From positions 1-64,000 of the forward strand of contig NZ_JACXIY010000032.1 in assembly GCF_014705655.1 (NCBI RefSeq): DNA of 64,000 nucleotides, written 5' to 3'. The DNA comes from Paenibacillus arenilitoris (GTDB lineage: Bacteria; Bacillota; Bacilli; Paenibacillales; Paenibacillaceae). Positions 25,712 to 33,950 of the stretch are shown one piece after another (within the stretch, counting starts at the first letter, position 1; each line of letters starts with the position of its first letter). The notes beneath the pieces are model-generated. The model was not told the origin of the DNA, ran no database searches, and was given only the letters and a program-made list of their open reading frames with translations. A program made the translations under genes and the position numbers.

Positions 25712-26574
25712 TGAAGATATTCATTACGGGGGCGCGGGGGCAGTTAGGTCGAGATCTCGTCGATTGGTTCGATAAGGATCATGAGGTTATTGGTGCCGGT
25801 CGTGCGGAACTTGACGTAACGAACTTGAGCGAGGTACAGCAGGTTATCAGAGCTGTGCGACCTGAAGCCGTTATTCATGCAGCGGCGTACACCTCGGTTG
25901 ATCGCGCGGAAAGCGAACCCGACGAAGCCTATCGGGTTAACGTCTTCGGGAGCAGAAACATGGCATGGGCCGCTCGTGAGGTTGGAGCGAAGCTATGTTA
26001 CATTAGTACGGACTATGTCTTTGATGGCACCTCTTCGAAACCATACCGGGAATACGATCAAACGAATCCGATAGGGATTTACGGAAAGTCAAAGCGAGCG
26101 GGCGAAGAGGTGTCTCAATTGTTGGTACCTCATACTTTTATAGTAAGGACGTCTTGGGTGTATGGCAGACATGGAAATAACTTCGTTAAGACGATGCTTA
26201 AGTTAGCGAAGGAAAAAGGCTACATGAAGGTCGTAAGCGATCAAGTCGGATCTCCGACGTATACGATCGATTTGTGCCGATTCGTGGAGAAGTTGTTGGA
26301 GACGGAGAAATACGGCATCTATCATGCATCCAACAGCGGTCATTGCTCTTGGTTTGAATTCGCCAAGGCGATTATGGAGGAAGCAGGAAGTAACGCGGTT
26401 GTAGAATCCTGTACGACAGAACAATTCCCGCGTCCGGCGCCGCGTCCAACATTTTCGGTAATGGATCACATGGCCATCCGCTTGAACGGATTCGATGACT
26501 TGCCGACGTGGCGCGATGCTTTAAAACGATTTCTGCTCGAACTGGAACGAACCTCCCGAACACAGCTTCGATAA
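25711..26574 (+). CDS. rmlD: dTDP-4-dehydrorhamnose reductase
   Basis: Final step to dTDP-L-rhamnose, NAD(P)H-dependent. 287 residues from the ATG that overlaps the rmlB stop. Motifs are FITGARGQLG at the N-terminus, AAAYTSVDRAE, ISTDYVFDG and the YGKSK active-site pair. The rhamnose made here can feed the WsaF-like transferase at 20735. No clear terminator follows; the next gene begins 169 bases on. Confidence 0.93.
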   Translation: MKIFITGARGQLGRDLVDWFDKDHEVIGAGRAELDVTNLSEVQQVIRAVRPEAVIHAAAYTSVDRAESEPDEAYRVNVFGSRNMAWAAREVGAKLCYISTDYVFDGTSSKPYREYDQTNPIGIYGKSKRAGEEVSQLLVPHTFIVRTSWVYGRHGNNFVKTMLKLAKEKGYMKVVSDQVGSPTYTIDLCRFVEKLLETEKYGIYHASNSGHCSWFEFAKAIMEEAGSNAVVESCTTEQFPRPAPRPTFSVMDHMAIRLNGFDDLPTWRDALKRFLLELERTSRTQLR

Positions 26575-26743
26575 AATCCAACAATTGCTTATTGCTATAT
26601 TGTAATCAGCCTATTCTTCGCGAAGGAGGGCTTATTTTTTTGCAAATTTCATTGACCGTCGTATCATTATTTTATAGAGTTAGTTTGTAACTTACTGTAA
26701 AAAATGATAGTAGTCCTTATCCTAATCGGAGGCCGGAATAAAT

Positions 26744-29700
26744 ATGAACTTTTATATGCGCGCTGCAGCAGCGATCATCCTTCTCCTAGCCATTCTGTGT
26801 CATGCCGTACCTGTTGAAGCGGCGAGCAATCTGCTCAAGAACGCCGGCTTCGAGCAGGTAACGGACGGCGCACCTGACGGCTGGAGCCGGGACGCCTACT
26901 TGAAGGACGAGCCGGCTACCGCGTATTCGGTCAGCAGCAGCGAAGCGCACACGGGAACCTATTCCGCCGTGCTTGAGAATAAAGAAGCGAACCATTCGCG
27001 CTGGGTGCAGAAGGTTGCCGTCAAGCCGAACACGGTGTACAAGCTGTCCGGCTACGTGAGGACGGAGGGGATCGCGGCCGGCGCGACCGGCGCGCATTTC
27101 TTCATTGACGGGGTCGCCGTTACGTATCCGCAGGCGCAGGAGACGCTGGGGAAGTGGGAGTACGTCTACTTCTACGGCAAGACGGGCAGCGAGCAGAAGA
27201 GCTTGACGTTCGGCGCGAGCCTCGGCGGCTACGGTAGCGTCAATACGGGCAAGGCGTATTTCGATGACGTCAGCATCGAGAAGGTATCGAAGGCCCCGGC
27301 CGGAGCAGAGGTGTTCGGCCTGTCCGCGACGGAGCCGGCCGGCGCGGCCGAACCGGCGCCAGAACCGGTCTCCGTAACGCCGATATTGCTCGTCGCGATT
27401 CTATTCGGCGCCTTGTTCGCATTTGTATATAACAGGCTGCTTCGCGGGGGAAGCCTCGCGGAGGCGACGCATCGCAGGCAGCGCGCATGGCTCGTCATGG
27501 CCTTCGCCGCGGCCTTGGCTTTGCGGGTCGCCATCGCCGTAACGAGCAAAGGCTACGCGAACGACATCGCCCTGTTCATGGCGTGGGCGGACCACGCCGT
27601 GCGGCAGGGGCTGCCTAACTTCTACCATTCCGGCCTGTTCGTCGATTATCCGCCGGGGTACATCTACGTCTTGTACGTCCTGGGCGCGCTGAAGCAGCTG
27701 TTCGCGCTCGATTCGGCGTCAGATGGAGCGCTTCTCTTATTCAAAACGCCGGCCATTCTCGCCGATCTGGCGGCTTCGGCGCTCCTATACCGCACGGCCC
27801 GCAAGAAAGCCGGATTCCCGTTCGCGCTCGGTATTGCGCTGTTGTACTTATTCAATCCGGCCGTTATCACGGACTCGGCGGCATGGGGGCAGGTCGATTC
27901 GGTGTTCGCGCTGGCCCTGGCGCTTTCGGTCCATGCGATCGCGGATAACCGCATCGACAGGGCGTCCGTCTGGTACGCGCTGGCGGCGCTGATCAAGCCG
28001 CAGGCTTTCATCTTCATGCCCGTGCTGCTGCTCTGGTTCGTTTATCGGCGAGCCTGGAAGCAAATACCGGTCAGCGCCTTCTACGGCTTCGGCACGTTTA
28101 TCGTGCTGGCGCTGCCGTTCTTCTGGGGGAACGGGGGTCTGGCCGCTCTCTTCAATCTGTATAAAGGGACGTTGTCCTCTTATCCTTACGCGACCTTGAA
28201 CGCGTTCAATCTGTACGCGCTGAGCGGCTCGAACTGGAAGCCGCTATCGGACACATGGCTGCTTCTATCGTTCGAGACATGGGGGAATCTATTCATCCTG
28301 GCGGCCGTCGCCTTCGCCGCATGGTTCGGGCTTAAGAAGCGGGAAGGTCTTGACGCCGAGCGGCCGTATTTTATCGCCGTCGTCCTGATCGCGGTCGTGT
28401 TCATCGGCGTGACCAAAATGCACGAGCGCTATTTGTTCCCGGTGCTGCTGCTCGGCATTCTTGCGTTCATCCGTTCATTCGACCGTAGACTGCTGCATGT
28501 CTATTTCGGTTACAGCGTGACCAGCTTCGTCAACATCGCCTACGTGCTGGATTACAGCAAATCGAGCACGAACGTGCCGTCGGACGGGATCGTCCTGCTC
28601 TGCTCGCTTGCCAATGCCGGCTTGTTGCTCTACTTGCTGTATATCGGGTACGACAGGTACGTCGCGGGCAGGGAGAAGCCGCTCGAGCCGCTGCCAGCCG
28701 GGGCGAAGGAAAGAGCGGACGCCGCCATTCTGGCGCCGTACGAAGCGGTGCAGGCGACGAGGCTGAAGCAGGGACGAAGACGGCTTCAGCGTAAGGATTA
28801 CGTTTGGATGGGCGCCGTCACCTTGATTTACGCCATCGTCGCCCTCTATCGATTGGGCGACATGGAAGGGCCCGAGACCGCATGGCAGCCATCGTCCTCT
28901 TCGCAGAGCTTCGTCGTCGATCTCGGCGAGACGAAGCAGCTCGATCGAATCAACAGCTTCGGCGGCGTCGGCACCGGAAAGTATAAGTACGAATTCAGCC
29001 TGAACGGCGCCGATTGGGACCATGTGATGGAAGTCGACAGCGGCCATGTCGCGGTATTTACGTGGAACAGCCAGCCGGCCGCCCTGCAGGCGCGGTACGT
29101 GAAGCTGACGGCCGTTCAGGCCGGATTCTCGATGCATGAGCTCGCAATTTACGAGCAGGGCAACAAAACGCCGCTGCCGATCGTCGGAATCAATGACGAG
29201 CAGGCGTTGGACGCGAAGCGGGGGAGCGTGCCGCTGCTGTTCGACGAGCAGCGCCTGGCGCAATACGAAGCGACGTATAGCAACGGCTCCTATTTCGACG
29301 AAATCTACCACGCCCGCACCGCTTACGAGCATCTGGAGCATATAACGGCGTACGAGAATACGCATCCGCCGCTCGGCAAGCTCATGATCGCGGTCGGCAT
29401 CAAGCTGTTCGGCCTGAATCCGTTCGGCTGGCGGATCGCGGGCACGCTGATCGGCATCGCGATGCTGCCGCTCATGTATTTGTTCGGACGGAGGCTGTTC
29501 GGCGCCAGCCTGTACGGCGGAATCGCGGCGCTGCTGTTCGCCGCCGATTTCATGCATTTTACGCAGACGCGGATCGCGACCATCGACGTCTACGGCGTGT
29601 TTTTTATTATGCTGATGTTTTATTTCATGCACAAATACGCTAGCCTCAGCTTCCATAAATCGAAGCTCGGGGTTACGCTCGTGCCGTTGTTCTGGGCCGG

Positions 29701-30553
29701 CTTGTTCTTCGGGATCGGCGTCGCCTCGAAGTGGATCGTGCTGTACGGCGGCGCGGGACTTGCGGTTATGCTCGCCCTCTCGCTGTTCGACCGGTACAAG
29801 GAATACGCGGCGGCGAGGCGGGTGCTGCGAAGCGGCGGCGAGCTGGCGCGGACGTACGCGCCCGGGGCGCTCGAGCATATCGTTCGCGCGTTTCCGCGGA
29901 ACGCGATCGCAACGCTCGCCGTCTGCCTGGTCTTCTATGTCGCGATCCCGCTCGCCATCTATGCGCTGTCTTACATACCGGTCCTAACGGCCATGAAGGA
30001 CGGCTATACGCTGAAGAGCCTGATCGAATACCAGAAAAACATGTTCAGCTATCACAGCAATCTCGTATCGACGCATCCGTTCTCCTCCTCCTGGTGGGAG
30101 TGGCCGTTCATGAAGCGGCCCGTATGGTATTATTCCGGCGACAACATGCCGGCAGGCTTGAAATCGACGATCGTGGCGATGGGCAATCCGCTTGTTTGGT
30201 GGGCGGGCATCTTCGCCATGGCGGCGACGGTCTGGCTCAGCGTCAGAAGAGGCGAGAAGGCGATGTATACGATCTGGATCGCGTTTCTTGCGCAGTACGT
30301 GCCGTGGATGCTCGTTACCCGGCTGACGTTCCTGTATCATTATTTTGCGATGGTGCCGTTCGTCATTCTAAGCCTGGTTTACCTGTTCAAGACGCTGGAG
30401 GAGAGGAGCCCGGCCTTCAAGCCGGCGCGCCGCGTCTTCGTCGCGATAGCGGTTCTATTATTCGTACTGTTCTATCCGGCGTTGTCCGGCATGACGGTTC
30501 AAAGCTGGTACGTGGAGCATCTGCTGCGCTGGTTCCCGAGCTGGTTATTTTAA
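26744..30553 (+). CDS. double GT-C membrane glycosyltransferase (PMT family) with CBM and discoidin-like domains
   Basis: 1269 residues, about twice a normal PMT. A signal peptide (about 1-27) is followed by a CBM4/9-like beta-sandwich (28-180; LLKNAGFEQVTDGAPDGW), a first multi-pass GT-C domain (about 210-650) with FVDYPPGYIYVLY, an F5/8-type-C-like domain (about 710-800) and a second GT-C domain (about 840-1269). The second domain has YFDEIYHART and NTHPPLGKLM, the signature of protein O-mannosyltransferases. These enzymes use polyprenyl-phosphate sugars outside the membrane to modify proteins. The next genes encode a polyprenyl-phosphate transferase and a GtrA protein, the likely donor supply. 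Fusion of two catalytic units and two sugar-binding domains is unusual. Confidence 0.9.
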   Translation: MNFYMRAAAAIILLLAILCHAVPVEAASNLLKNAGFEQVTDGAPDGWSRDAYLKDEPATAYSVSSSEAHTGTYSAVLENKEANHSRWVQKVAVKPNTVYKLSGYVRTEGIAAGATGAHFFIDGVAVTYPQAQETLGKWEYVYFYGKTGSEQKSLTFGASLGGYGSVNTGKAYFDDVSIEKVSKAPAGAEVFGLSATEPAGAAEPAPEPVSVTPILLVAILFGALFAFVYNRLLRGGSLAEATHRRQRAWLVMAFAAALALRVAIAVTSKGYANDIALFMAWADHAVRQGLPNFYHSGLFVDYPPGYIYVLYVLGALKQLFALDSASDGALLLFKTPAILADLAASALLYRTARKKAGFPFALGIALLYLFNPAVITDSAAWGQVDSVFALALALSVHAIADNRIDRASVWYALAALIKPQAFIFMPVLLLWFVYRRAWKQIPVSAFYGFGTFIVLALPFFWGNGGLAALFNLYKGTLSSYPYATLNAFNLYALSGSNWKPLSDTWLLLSFETWGNLFILAAVAFAAWFGLKKREGLDAERPYFIAVVLIAVVFIGVTKMHERYLFPVLLLGILAFIRSFDRRLLHVYFGYSVTSFVNIAYVLDYSKSSTNVPSDGIVLLCSLANAGLLLYLLYIGYDRYVAGREKPLEPLPAGAKERADAAILAPYEAVQATRLKQGRRRLQRKDYVWMGAVTLIYAIVALYRLGDMEGPETAWQPSSSSQSFVVDLGETKQLDRINSFGGVGTGKYKYEFSLNGADWDHVMEVDSGHVAVFTWNSQPAALQARYVKLTAVQAGFSMHELAIYEQGNKTPLPIVGINDEQALDAKRGSVPLLFDEQRLAQYEATYSNGSYFDEIYHARTAYEHLEHITAYENTHPPLGKLMIAVGIKLFGLNPFGWRIAGTLIGIAMLPLMYLFGRRLFGASLYGGIAALLFAADFMHFTQTRIATIDVYGVFFIMLMFYFMHKYASLSFHKSKLGVTLVPLFWAGLFFGIGVASKWIVLYGGAGLAVMLALSLFDRYKEYAAARRVLRSGGELARTYAPGALEHIVRAFPRNAIATLAVCLVFYVAIPLAIYALSYIPVLTAMKDGYTLKSLIEYQKNMFSYHSNLVSTHPFSSSWWEWPFMKRPVWYYSGDNMPAGLKSTIVAMGNPLVWWAGIFAMAATVWLSVRRGEKAMYTIWIAFLAQYVPWMLVTRLTFLYHYFAMVPFVILSLVYLFKTLEERSPAFKPARRVFVAIAVLLFVLFYPALSGMTVQSWYVEHLLRWFPSWLF

Positions 30554-30576
30554 AGGAAGAAAGGGAAGATACGGGC

Positions 30577-31581
30577 ATGAAGCAGCCGGCCGTGAAGTAC
30601 AGTATTATCGTCCCGATGTTCAACGAGGAAGAGGTTATCGGATTTACTTATGACCGGCTGAAGCAGGTGATGGACGGCACCGGGGAGCCGTATGAGCTGA
30701 TCTTCGTCAATGACGGGAGCCGCGACCGCACCGTCGACGCCGTCTCGATGATTTGCGAGTTCGACCCGAACGTCCGTCTCATCGACTTCTCCCGCAACTT
30801 CGGCCATCAGATCGCGATTTCGGCCGGCATGGATTACGCGCGCGGCGCCGCCATCGTCGTCATCGACGCCGATCTTCAGGATCCGCCCGAGGTCATTCTC
30901 CGAATGATCGCGAAGTGGAAGGAAGGCTATGAAGTCGTGTACGGCAAGCGCGTGAAGCGCAAGGGCGAGACGGCGTTCAAGAAGCTGTCCGCCAAGCTGT
31001 TCTACCGCACGCTTCGCACGCTTACGAACGTCGACATTCCCGTCGATACGGGCGACTTCCGGTTGATCGACCGCAAAGTATGCGACGTGCTTCGAGGCTT
31101 GAAGGAGAAGAACAGGTTCATCCGCGGCCTCGTCAGCTGGATCGGCTTCCGTCAGACGATGGTCGAATACGAACGCGAGGAGCGGTATGCCGGGGAGACG
31201 AAATATCCGCTCAAAAAAATGATCGCCTTCGCGCTGGACGGCATTACGTCCTTCTCGTACAAGCCGCTGAAGATCGCGAGCTACGTCGGCTTCGCGTTGT
31301 CGCTGACGAGCTTCCTGTACCTCGTGATCGTCGTCTTCCAGAAGCTGTTCACCGGGAGCACGGTGCCCGGATGGGCTTCGATCGTAGCGGTCAACCTGCT
31401 CTTCAACGGCATTATCCTCATGCTGCTCGGGCTGATCGGGGAATATATCGGTCGGATATACGACGAATCGAAGAACCGCCCGCTCTATATCGTGCGCGGA
31501 ACGCAAGGCTACGCGGATCGGGAGAAGAAGCGCGCGGAGGAAGACGGCGACGCCGGAGGGGCAGACGAATATGCCAGGTGA
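30577..31581 (+). CDS. polyprenyl-phosphate glycosyltransferase (GtrB/DPM1-like)
   Basis: Family 2 enzyme that loads a hexose onto undecaprenyl phosphate. 334 residues from the ATG at 30577 (MKQPAVKYSIIVP). The GT-A domain has FVNDGSRDRT and VIDADLQDPPE (DxD), then the DTGDFRLIDR segment typical of GtrB-like proteins, and two C-terminal membrane segments (about 232-300) that hold it at the cytoplasmic face. The stop lies inside the start of gtrA. Together with gtrA and the preceding PMT protein it forms a lipid-linked protein glycosylation unit. Confidence 0.92.
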   Translation: MKQPAVKYSIIVPMFNEEEVIGFTYDRLKQVMDGTGEPYELIFVNDGSRDRTVDAVSMICEFDPNVRLIDFSRNFGHQIAISAGMDYARGAAIVVIDADLQDPPEVILRMIAKWKEGYEVVYGKRVKRKGETAFKKLSAKLFYRTLRTLTNVDIPVDTGDFRLIDRKVCDVLRGLKEKNRFIRGLVSWIGFRQTMVEYEREERYAGETKYPLKKMIAFALDGITSFSYKPLKIASYVGFALSLTSFLYLVIVVFQKLFTGSTVPGWASIVAVNLLFNGIILMLLGLIGEYIGRIYDESKNRPLYIVRGTQGYADREKKRAEEDGDAGGADEYAR

Positions 31582-32002
31582 AACCCGGAGGCGGCTGGGC
31601 GCGCAGTTTATCGCGTTTAATCTCATCGGCCTGCTGAACACCGCCATCGATTTCGCGCTGTTCGCCTTGCTGGTTTGGGCCGGGGTGAATTACGTGCCGG
31701 CTCAAGCAGCCGCGTACGCCGCTGGAATGGCGAGCAGCCTCCTGCTGAACAGCCGGATCACGTTCCGCGGCACGTCCGGCGCGTCCGGCGCGCGGATCGC
31801 GGGTAGGACGGTTCTGCGGTTTATCGCATGGAATTTGTTCGTGCTCGCCTTGTCGCTGCTGCTGCTCGCGCTTCTGACGGAGCTGCTCGGCATCGGCGAA
31901 GCGATGGCCAAGGTGCCGGTAACGGCCGTGACGGCCGTCGTCAATTTTTTCGGCAGCAAGCGGTGGGTATTCGCGGCCCGTTCTGAGGGGGAACGGGGAT
32001 AG
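31571..32002 (+). CDS. GtrA family membrane protein
   Basis: 143 residues with four membrane segments and the family opening FIAFNLIGLLNTAIDFALF. GtrA proteins are thought to flip polyprenyl-phosphate sugars across the membrane. It overlaps the 3' end of the glycosyltransferase gene by 11 bases, so the pair is coupled. It would deliver the donor to the outward-facing active sites of the PMT protein. Confidence 0.9.
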   Translation: MPGETRRRLGAQFIAFNLIGLLNTAIDFALFALLVWAGVNYVPAQAAAYAAGMASSLLLNSRITFRGTSGASGARIAGRTVLRFIAWNLFVLALSLLLLALLTELLGIGEAMAKVPVTAVTAVVNFFGSKRWVFAARSEGERG

Positions 32003-32041
32003 AGCGGCGATTCCCTATTTAGTGAAGCGAGGTGAACGATC

Positions 32042-32746
32042 ATGAGAAGATTTCTGTCTATCGCGCTTGTGCTTGCCGGCGTGTTGATCCTGCTCTATCC
32101 GAAAGCTAGCGAATGGTACGAGAACAGGCAGCAACAGAAGCTGCTGGCGGAGTGGGAGCAATCGAGCTTCGACGAGGAGGCTAGGCAGCAGGCGCAGCGG
32201 CAATACGAACAGCTGACGCAGCTGTTCCGGGAAGAGACCGGCACCGAGTCCGCTTCCCCCGCTTTGGCGGAAGACGCGGAGATTTCGGACGCGCCGTCGG
32301 CCGAGCCCAGCTTGGCGCCCTCCGCGACGCCGCAGGCGACGCCCGCGGAGCGGAAGCCGAGCCCGATCGCGACGATTACGATCGACAAGATCAAGCTGAA
32401 GCTGCCCGTTCTCGAGGGGGCTACGCAAAAAAATATGAAATCCGCCGCGGCCCATCTGAAGGAAACGACGGCGCTCGGCCAAGTGGGCAACGCGGCCATC
32501 GCGGGCCACCGGATGCGCTCGAAGGGAAGATTGTTCAACCGGCTCGGGGAGCTGGAGGCCGGGGACAAAATCGTCATCGATACGAAGGGGGAGACGTACA
32601 CGTACACCGTATACAAGGTATCGATCGTCGAGCCGACGGACGTGTCCGTCCTTAATTACAATAATAAAGACAAACTGCTGACGCTCATTACGTGCGACCC
32701 GATCGTGGATCCTACGCACCGGTTAATCATCCACGCGAAGCTCTAA
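32042..32746 (+). CDS. class D sortase
   Basis: Transpeptidase of the sortase fold. 234 residues: one N-terminal membrane anchor (about 5-22), a charged and Pro/Ala-rich linker, then the catalytic domain from about residue 112 (IATITIDKIKLKLPVLEG). His156 (AIAGHRM), Cys218 (TLITCDP) and Arg227 form the active site. Class D enzymes attach surface proteins in spore-formers and Bacilli, with LPNTA-type signals known in some. No sorting-signal protein is found in the window, including the fibre protein. Its place 39 bases after gtrA suggests co-expression with the protein glycosylation genes. Confidence 0.92.
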   Translation: MRRFLSIALVLAGVLILLYPKASEWYENRQQQKLLAEWEQSSFDEEARQQAQRQYEQLTQLFREETGTESASPALAEDAEISDAPSAEPSLAPSATPQATPAERKPSPIATITIDKIKLKLPVLEGATQKNMKSAAAHLKETTALGQVGNAAIAGHRMRSKGRLFNRLGELEAGDKIVIDTKGETYTYTVYKVSIVEPTDVSVLNYNNKDKLLTLITCDPIVDPTHRLIIHAKL

Positions 32747-32779
32747 CCGGGCCATGAGCCCATTTTCCCCTTATACAGC

Positions 32780-32807
32780 ACCATTGGTTCCGCCCCTTCA
32801 TACTATA
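32780..32807 (+). promoter_or_regulatory. candidate sigma-K promoter of gerE
   Basis: CACC, 17 nt after AC, then CATACTATA, full agreement with the sigma-K consensus, 64 bases before the gerE start. gerE is known to be a sigma-K gene in Bacillus subtilis. Confidence 0.72.
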
Positions 32808-32870
32808 ATTTGACTGTATCCCTTAACCTTGTTAAACCATAAAAACCCGTGCAAGGAGGGGTGACAAACT

Positions 32871-33095
32871 TTGAAGGGTAGCGACCATAAGAGCAAGTTT
32901 TTACTGACTCATCGTGAACGCGAGGTATTCGAGCTGTTGGTACAGGATAAAACAACCCGGGATATTGCTCAACAATTATTCATCAGCGAGAAGACCGTCC
33001 GCAACCATATTTCGAATGTCATGCAGAAGCTGAACGTTAAAGGTCGTTCGCAGGCGGTTGTAGAGCTGATAAAGCTTGGGGAATTACAAATCTGA
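32871..33095 (+). CDS. gerE: spore-coat transcription regulator GerE
   Basis: LuxR-type helix-turn-helix protein with no receiver domain, which acts late in the mother cell to adjust sigma-K genes for the coat and spore surface. It has exactly 74 residues, like the Bacillus subtilis protein. The core LLTHREREVFELLVQDKTT and the recognition part ISEKTVRNHISNVMQKLNV are almost identical to it, as is KGRSQAVVELIKLGEL. TTG start behind an excellent site (GGAGGGGTGA). It is the regulator expected to govern the glycan genes upstream. Confidence 0.97.
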   Translation: MKGSDHKSKFLLTHREREVFELLVQDKTTRDIAQQLFISEKTVRNHISNVMQKLNVKGRSQAVVELIKLGELQI

Positions 33096-33110
33096 CATAG
33101 CAAGGGCCTC

Positions 33111-33144
33111 AGGCAGCATAGCGATATGCTGTCTTGTTTTGTTT
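33111..33144 (+). terminator. terminator after gerE
   Basis: Stem AGCATA/TATGCT with extended arms around GCGA, followed by TTGTTTTGTTT. Confidence 0.75.
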
Positions 33145-33154
33145 GGGGTCAGGG

Positions 33155-33243
33155 CGCCGAATCGCTTTCCGTTGCACGGACTGCAACGCAGCTCACGTTC
33201 GGTGCCTTAATGCCTGTTTCTGCTGCACCAAATGCAAGGAACA
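33155..33243. repeat. dispersed hairpin-forming repeat, copy 1
   Basis: Shares with 35371-35463 the blocks TTCCGTTGCACG, ACTGCAACG, CGGTGCC and AATGCAAGG in the same order and spacing. Each copy can fold, since CGTTGCA pairs with TGCAACG and the end blocks AGGGC-CCG and CGGTGCC pair. Non-coding. Confidence 0.65.
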
Positions 33244-33286
33244 AGGGCAGCGCATTTCGGCCGATGCCGTTATGCGCTGCCCTTGT
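33241..33286. terminator. bidirectional hairpin between gerE and the coat-like gene
   Basis: Perfect 15-bp arms ACAAGGGCAGCGCAT and ATGCGCTGCCCTTGT around a 16-base loop. It lies 25 bases after the stop of the minus-strand gene. The T-tracts are weak. Confidence 0.65.
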
Positions 33287-33311
33287 TTGCTTCCGTTAGG
33301 AAGCGGTGCCG

Positions 33312-33701
33312 CTAGAAGCAAGTAAACGATTCGATGCGATTCAGGTCGTAGCCCGCATACATCCAGAAAAAGCCGTTCCATTGAAAGCCGGCGATGGAAT
33401 TTCTGCCCAAGAAGATGGGGAAAAACCAGAACTGGTTGCCATTCGTCAGCCAAATGTACGTATTGCGGAACAAGCATCTGCGGATAGCTCCCGGGTCGAC
33501 GGCGAATGCGGTAAACTGCGGACGCGGCGGAACGAATTGCGGCGGCGGCGCGGTAGGCGCTTGAACGCCGGGAGGCCCTGACGGAGTTGGCGGGCCGGGC
33601 GGTCCCGGTTGAGGCCCGAATGGAGGCGGAGGAGGTCCCGGCGGTCCGAACGGCGGCAGTCCGCCGCCTCCCGGCGGGCCGAACGGAGGCAAAAATGACA
33701 T
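33312..33701 (-). CDS. Pro/Gly-rich spore-coat-like protein
   Basis: 129 residues. The first ~60 are Pro/Gly-rich (repeated PPFGPPG), then a hydrophobic, aromatic C-terminal domain of ~65 residues with CLFRNTYIWL, NQFWFFPIFLGRNSIAGFQW and a final Cys. No signal peptide. Layout and small size resemble coat proteins of spore-formers, and a candidate sigma-K promoter lies upstream. The two cysteines and many Tyr/Trp residues would suit cross-linking. Function inferred from context; I know no characterised orthologue. Confidence 0.75.
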   Translation of the reverse strand: MSFLPPFGPPGGGGLPPFGPPGPPPPPFGPQPGPPGPPTPSGPPGVQAPTAPPPQFVPPRPQFTAFAVDPGAIRRCLFRNTYIWLTNGNQFWFFPIFLGRNSIAGFQWNGFFWMYAGYDLNRIESFTCF

Positions 33702-33777
33702 ATCGATTCACTCCTTATGATGGTTGTAACCATGGATTACCGACAATGAGGGCGAACGTCTATCTGCGAAGCTGGTG

Positions 33778-33805
33778 TATTGTATGCGGATGCGCTTTGC
33801 GGAGT
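33778..33805 (-). promoter_or_regulatory. candidate sigma-K promoter of the coat-like gene
   Basis: On the minus strand: CAC, 17 nt, CATACAATA, a full match to the -10 consensus with acceptable spacing, about 77 bases before the ATG. Confidence 0.5.
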
Positions 33806-33826
33806 GATTTGTACGGTACTGCAAAA

Positions 33827-33848
33827 TCGGATAAAATATTTTATCCGA
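33827..33848. promoter_or_regulatory. perfect 22-bp palindrome
   Basis: Arms TCGGATAAAAT and ATTTTATCCGA meet without a loop. It lies about 100 bases before the VOC gene and just upstream of the minus-strand promoter, so it could be an operator for a dimeric repressor or a small terminator. Confidence 0.45.
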
Positions 33849-33950
33849 ACGCCCCTTAGCGATCGTAGAAGGCGAAGAACTTAGCAATCCGTAAGAAACC
33901 CAAGCATGATTTATAGGCTATGATTGAAAAAAAAGAGGAGTTGATCCAAG

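Noticed and set aside
29731-30576. Extended N-terminus for the polyprenyl-phosphate glycosyltransferase
   Set aside because: It overlaps the PMT-fusion gene in another frame and lacks family similarity; the ATG at 30577 with a ribosome site gives the usual size.
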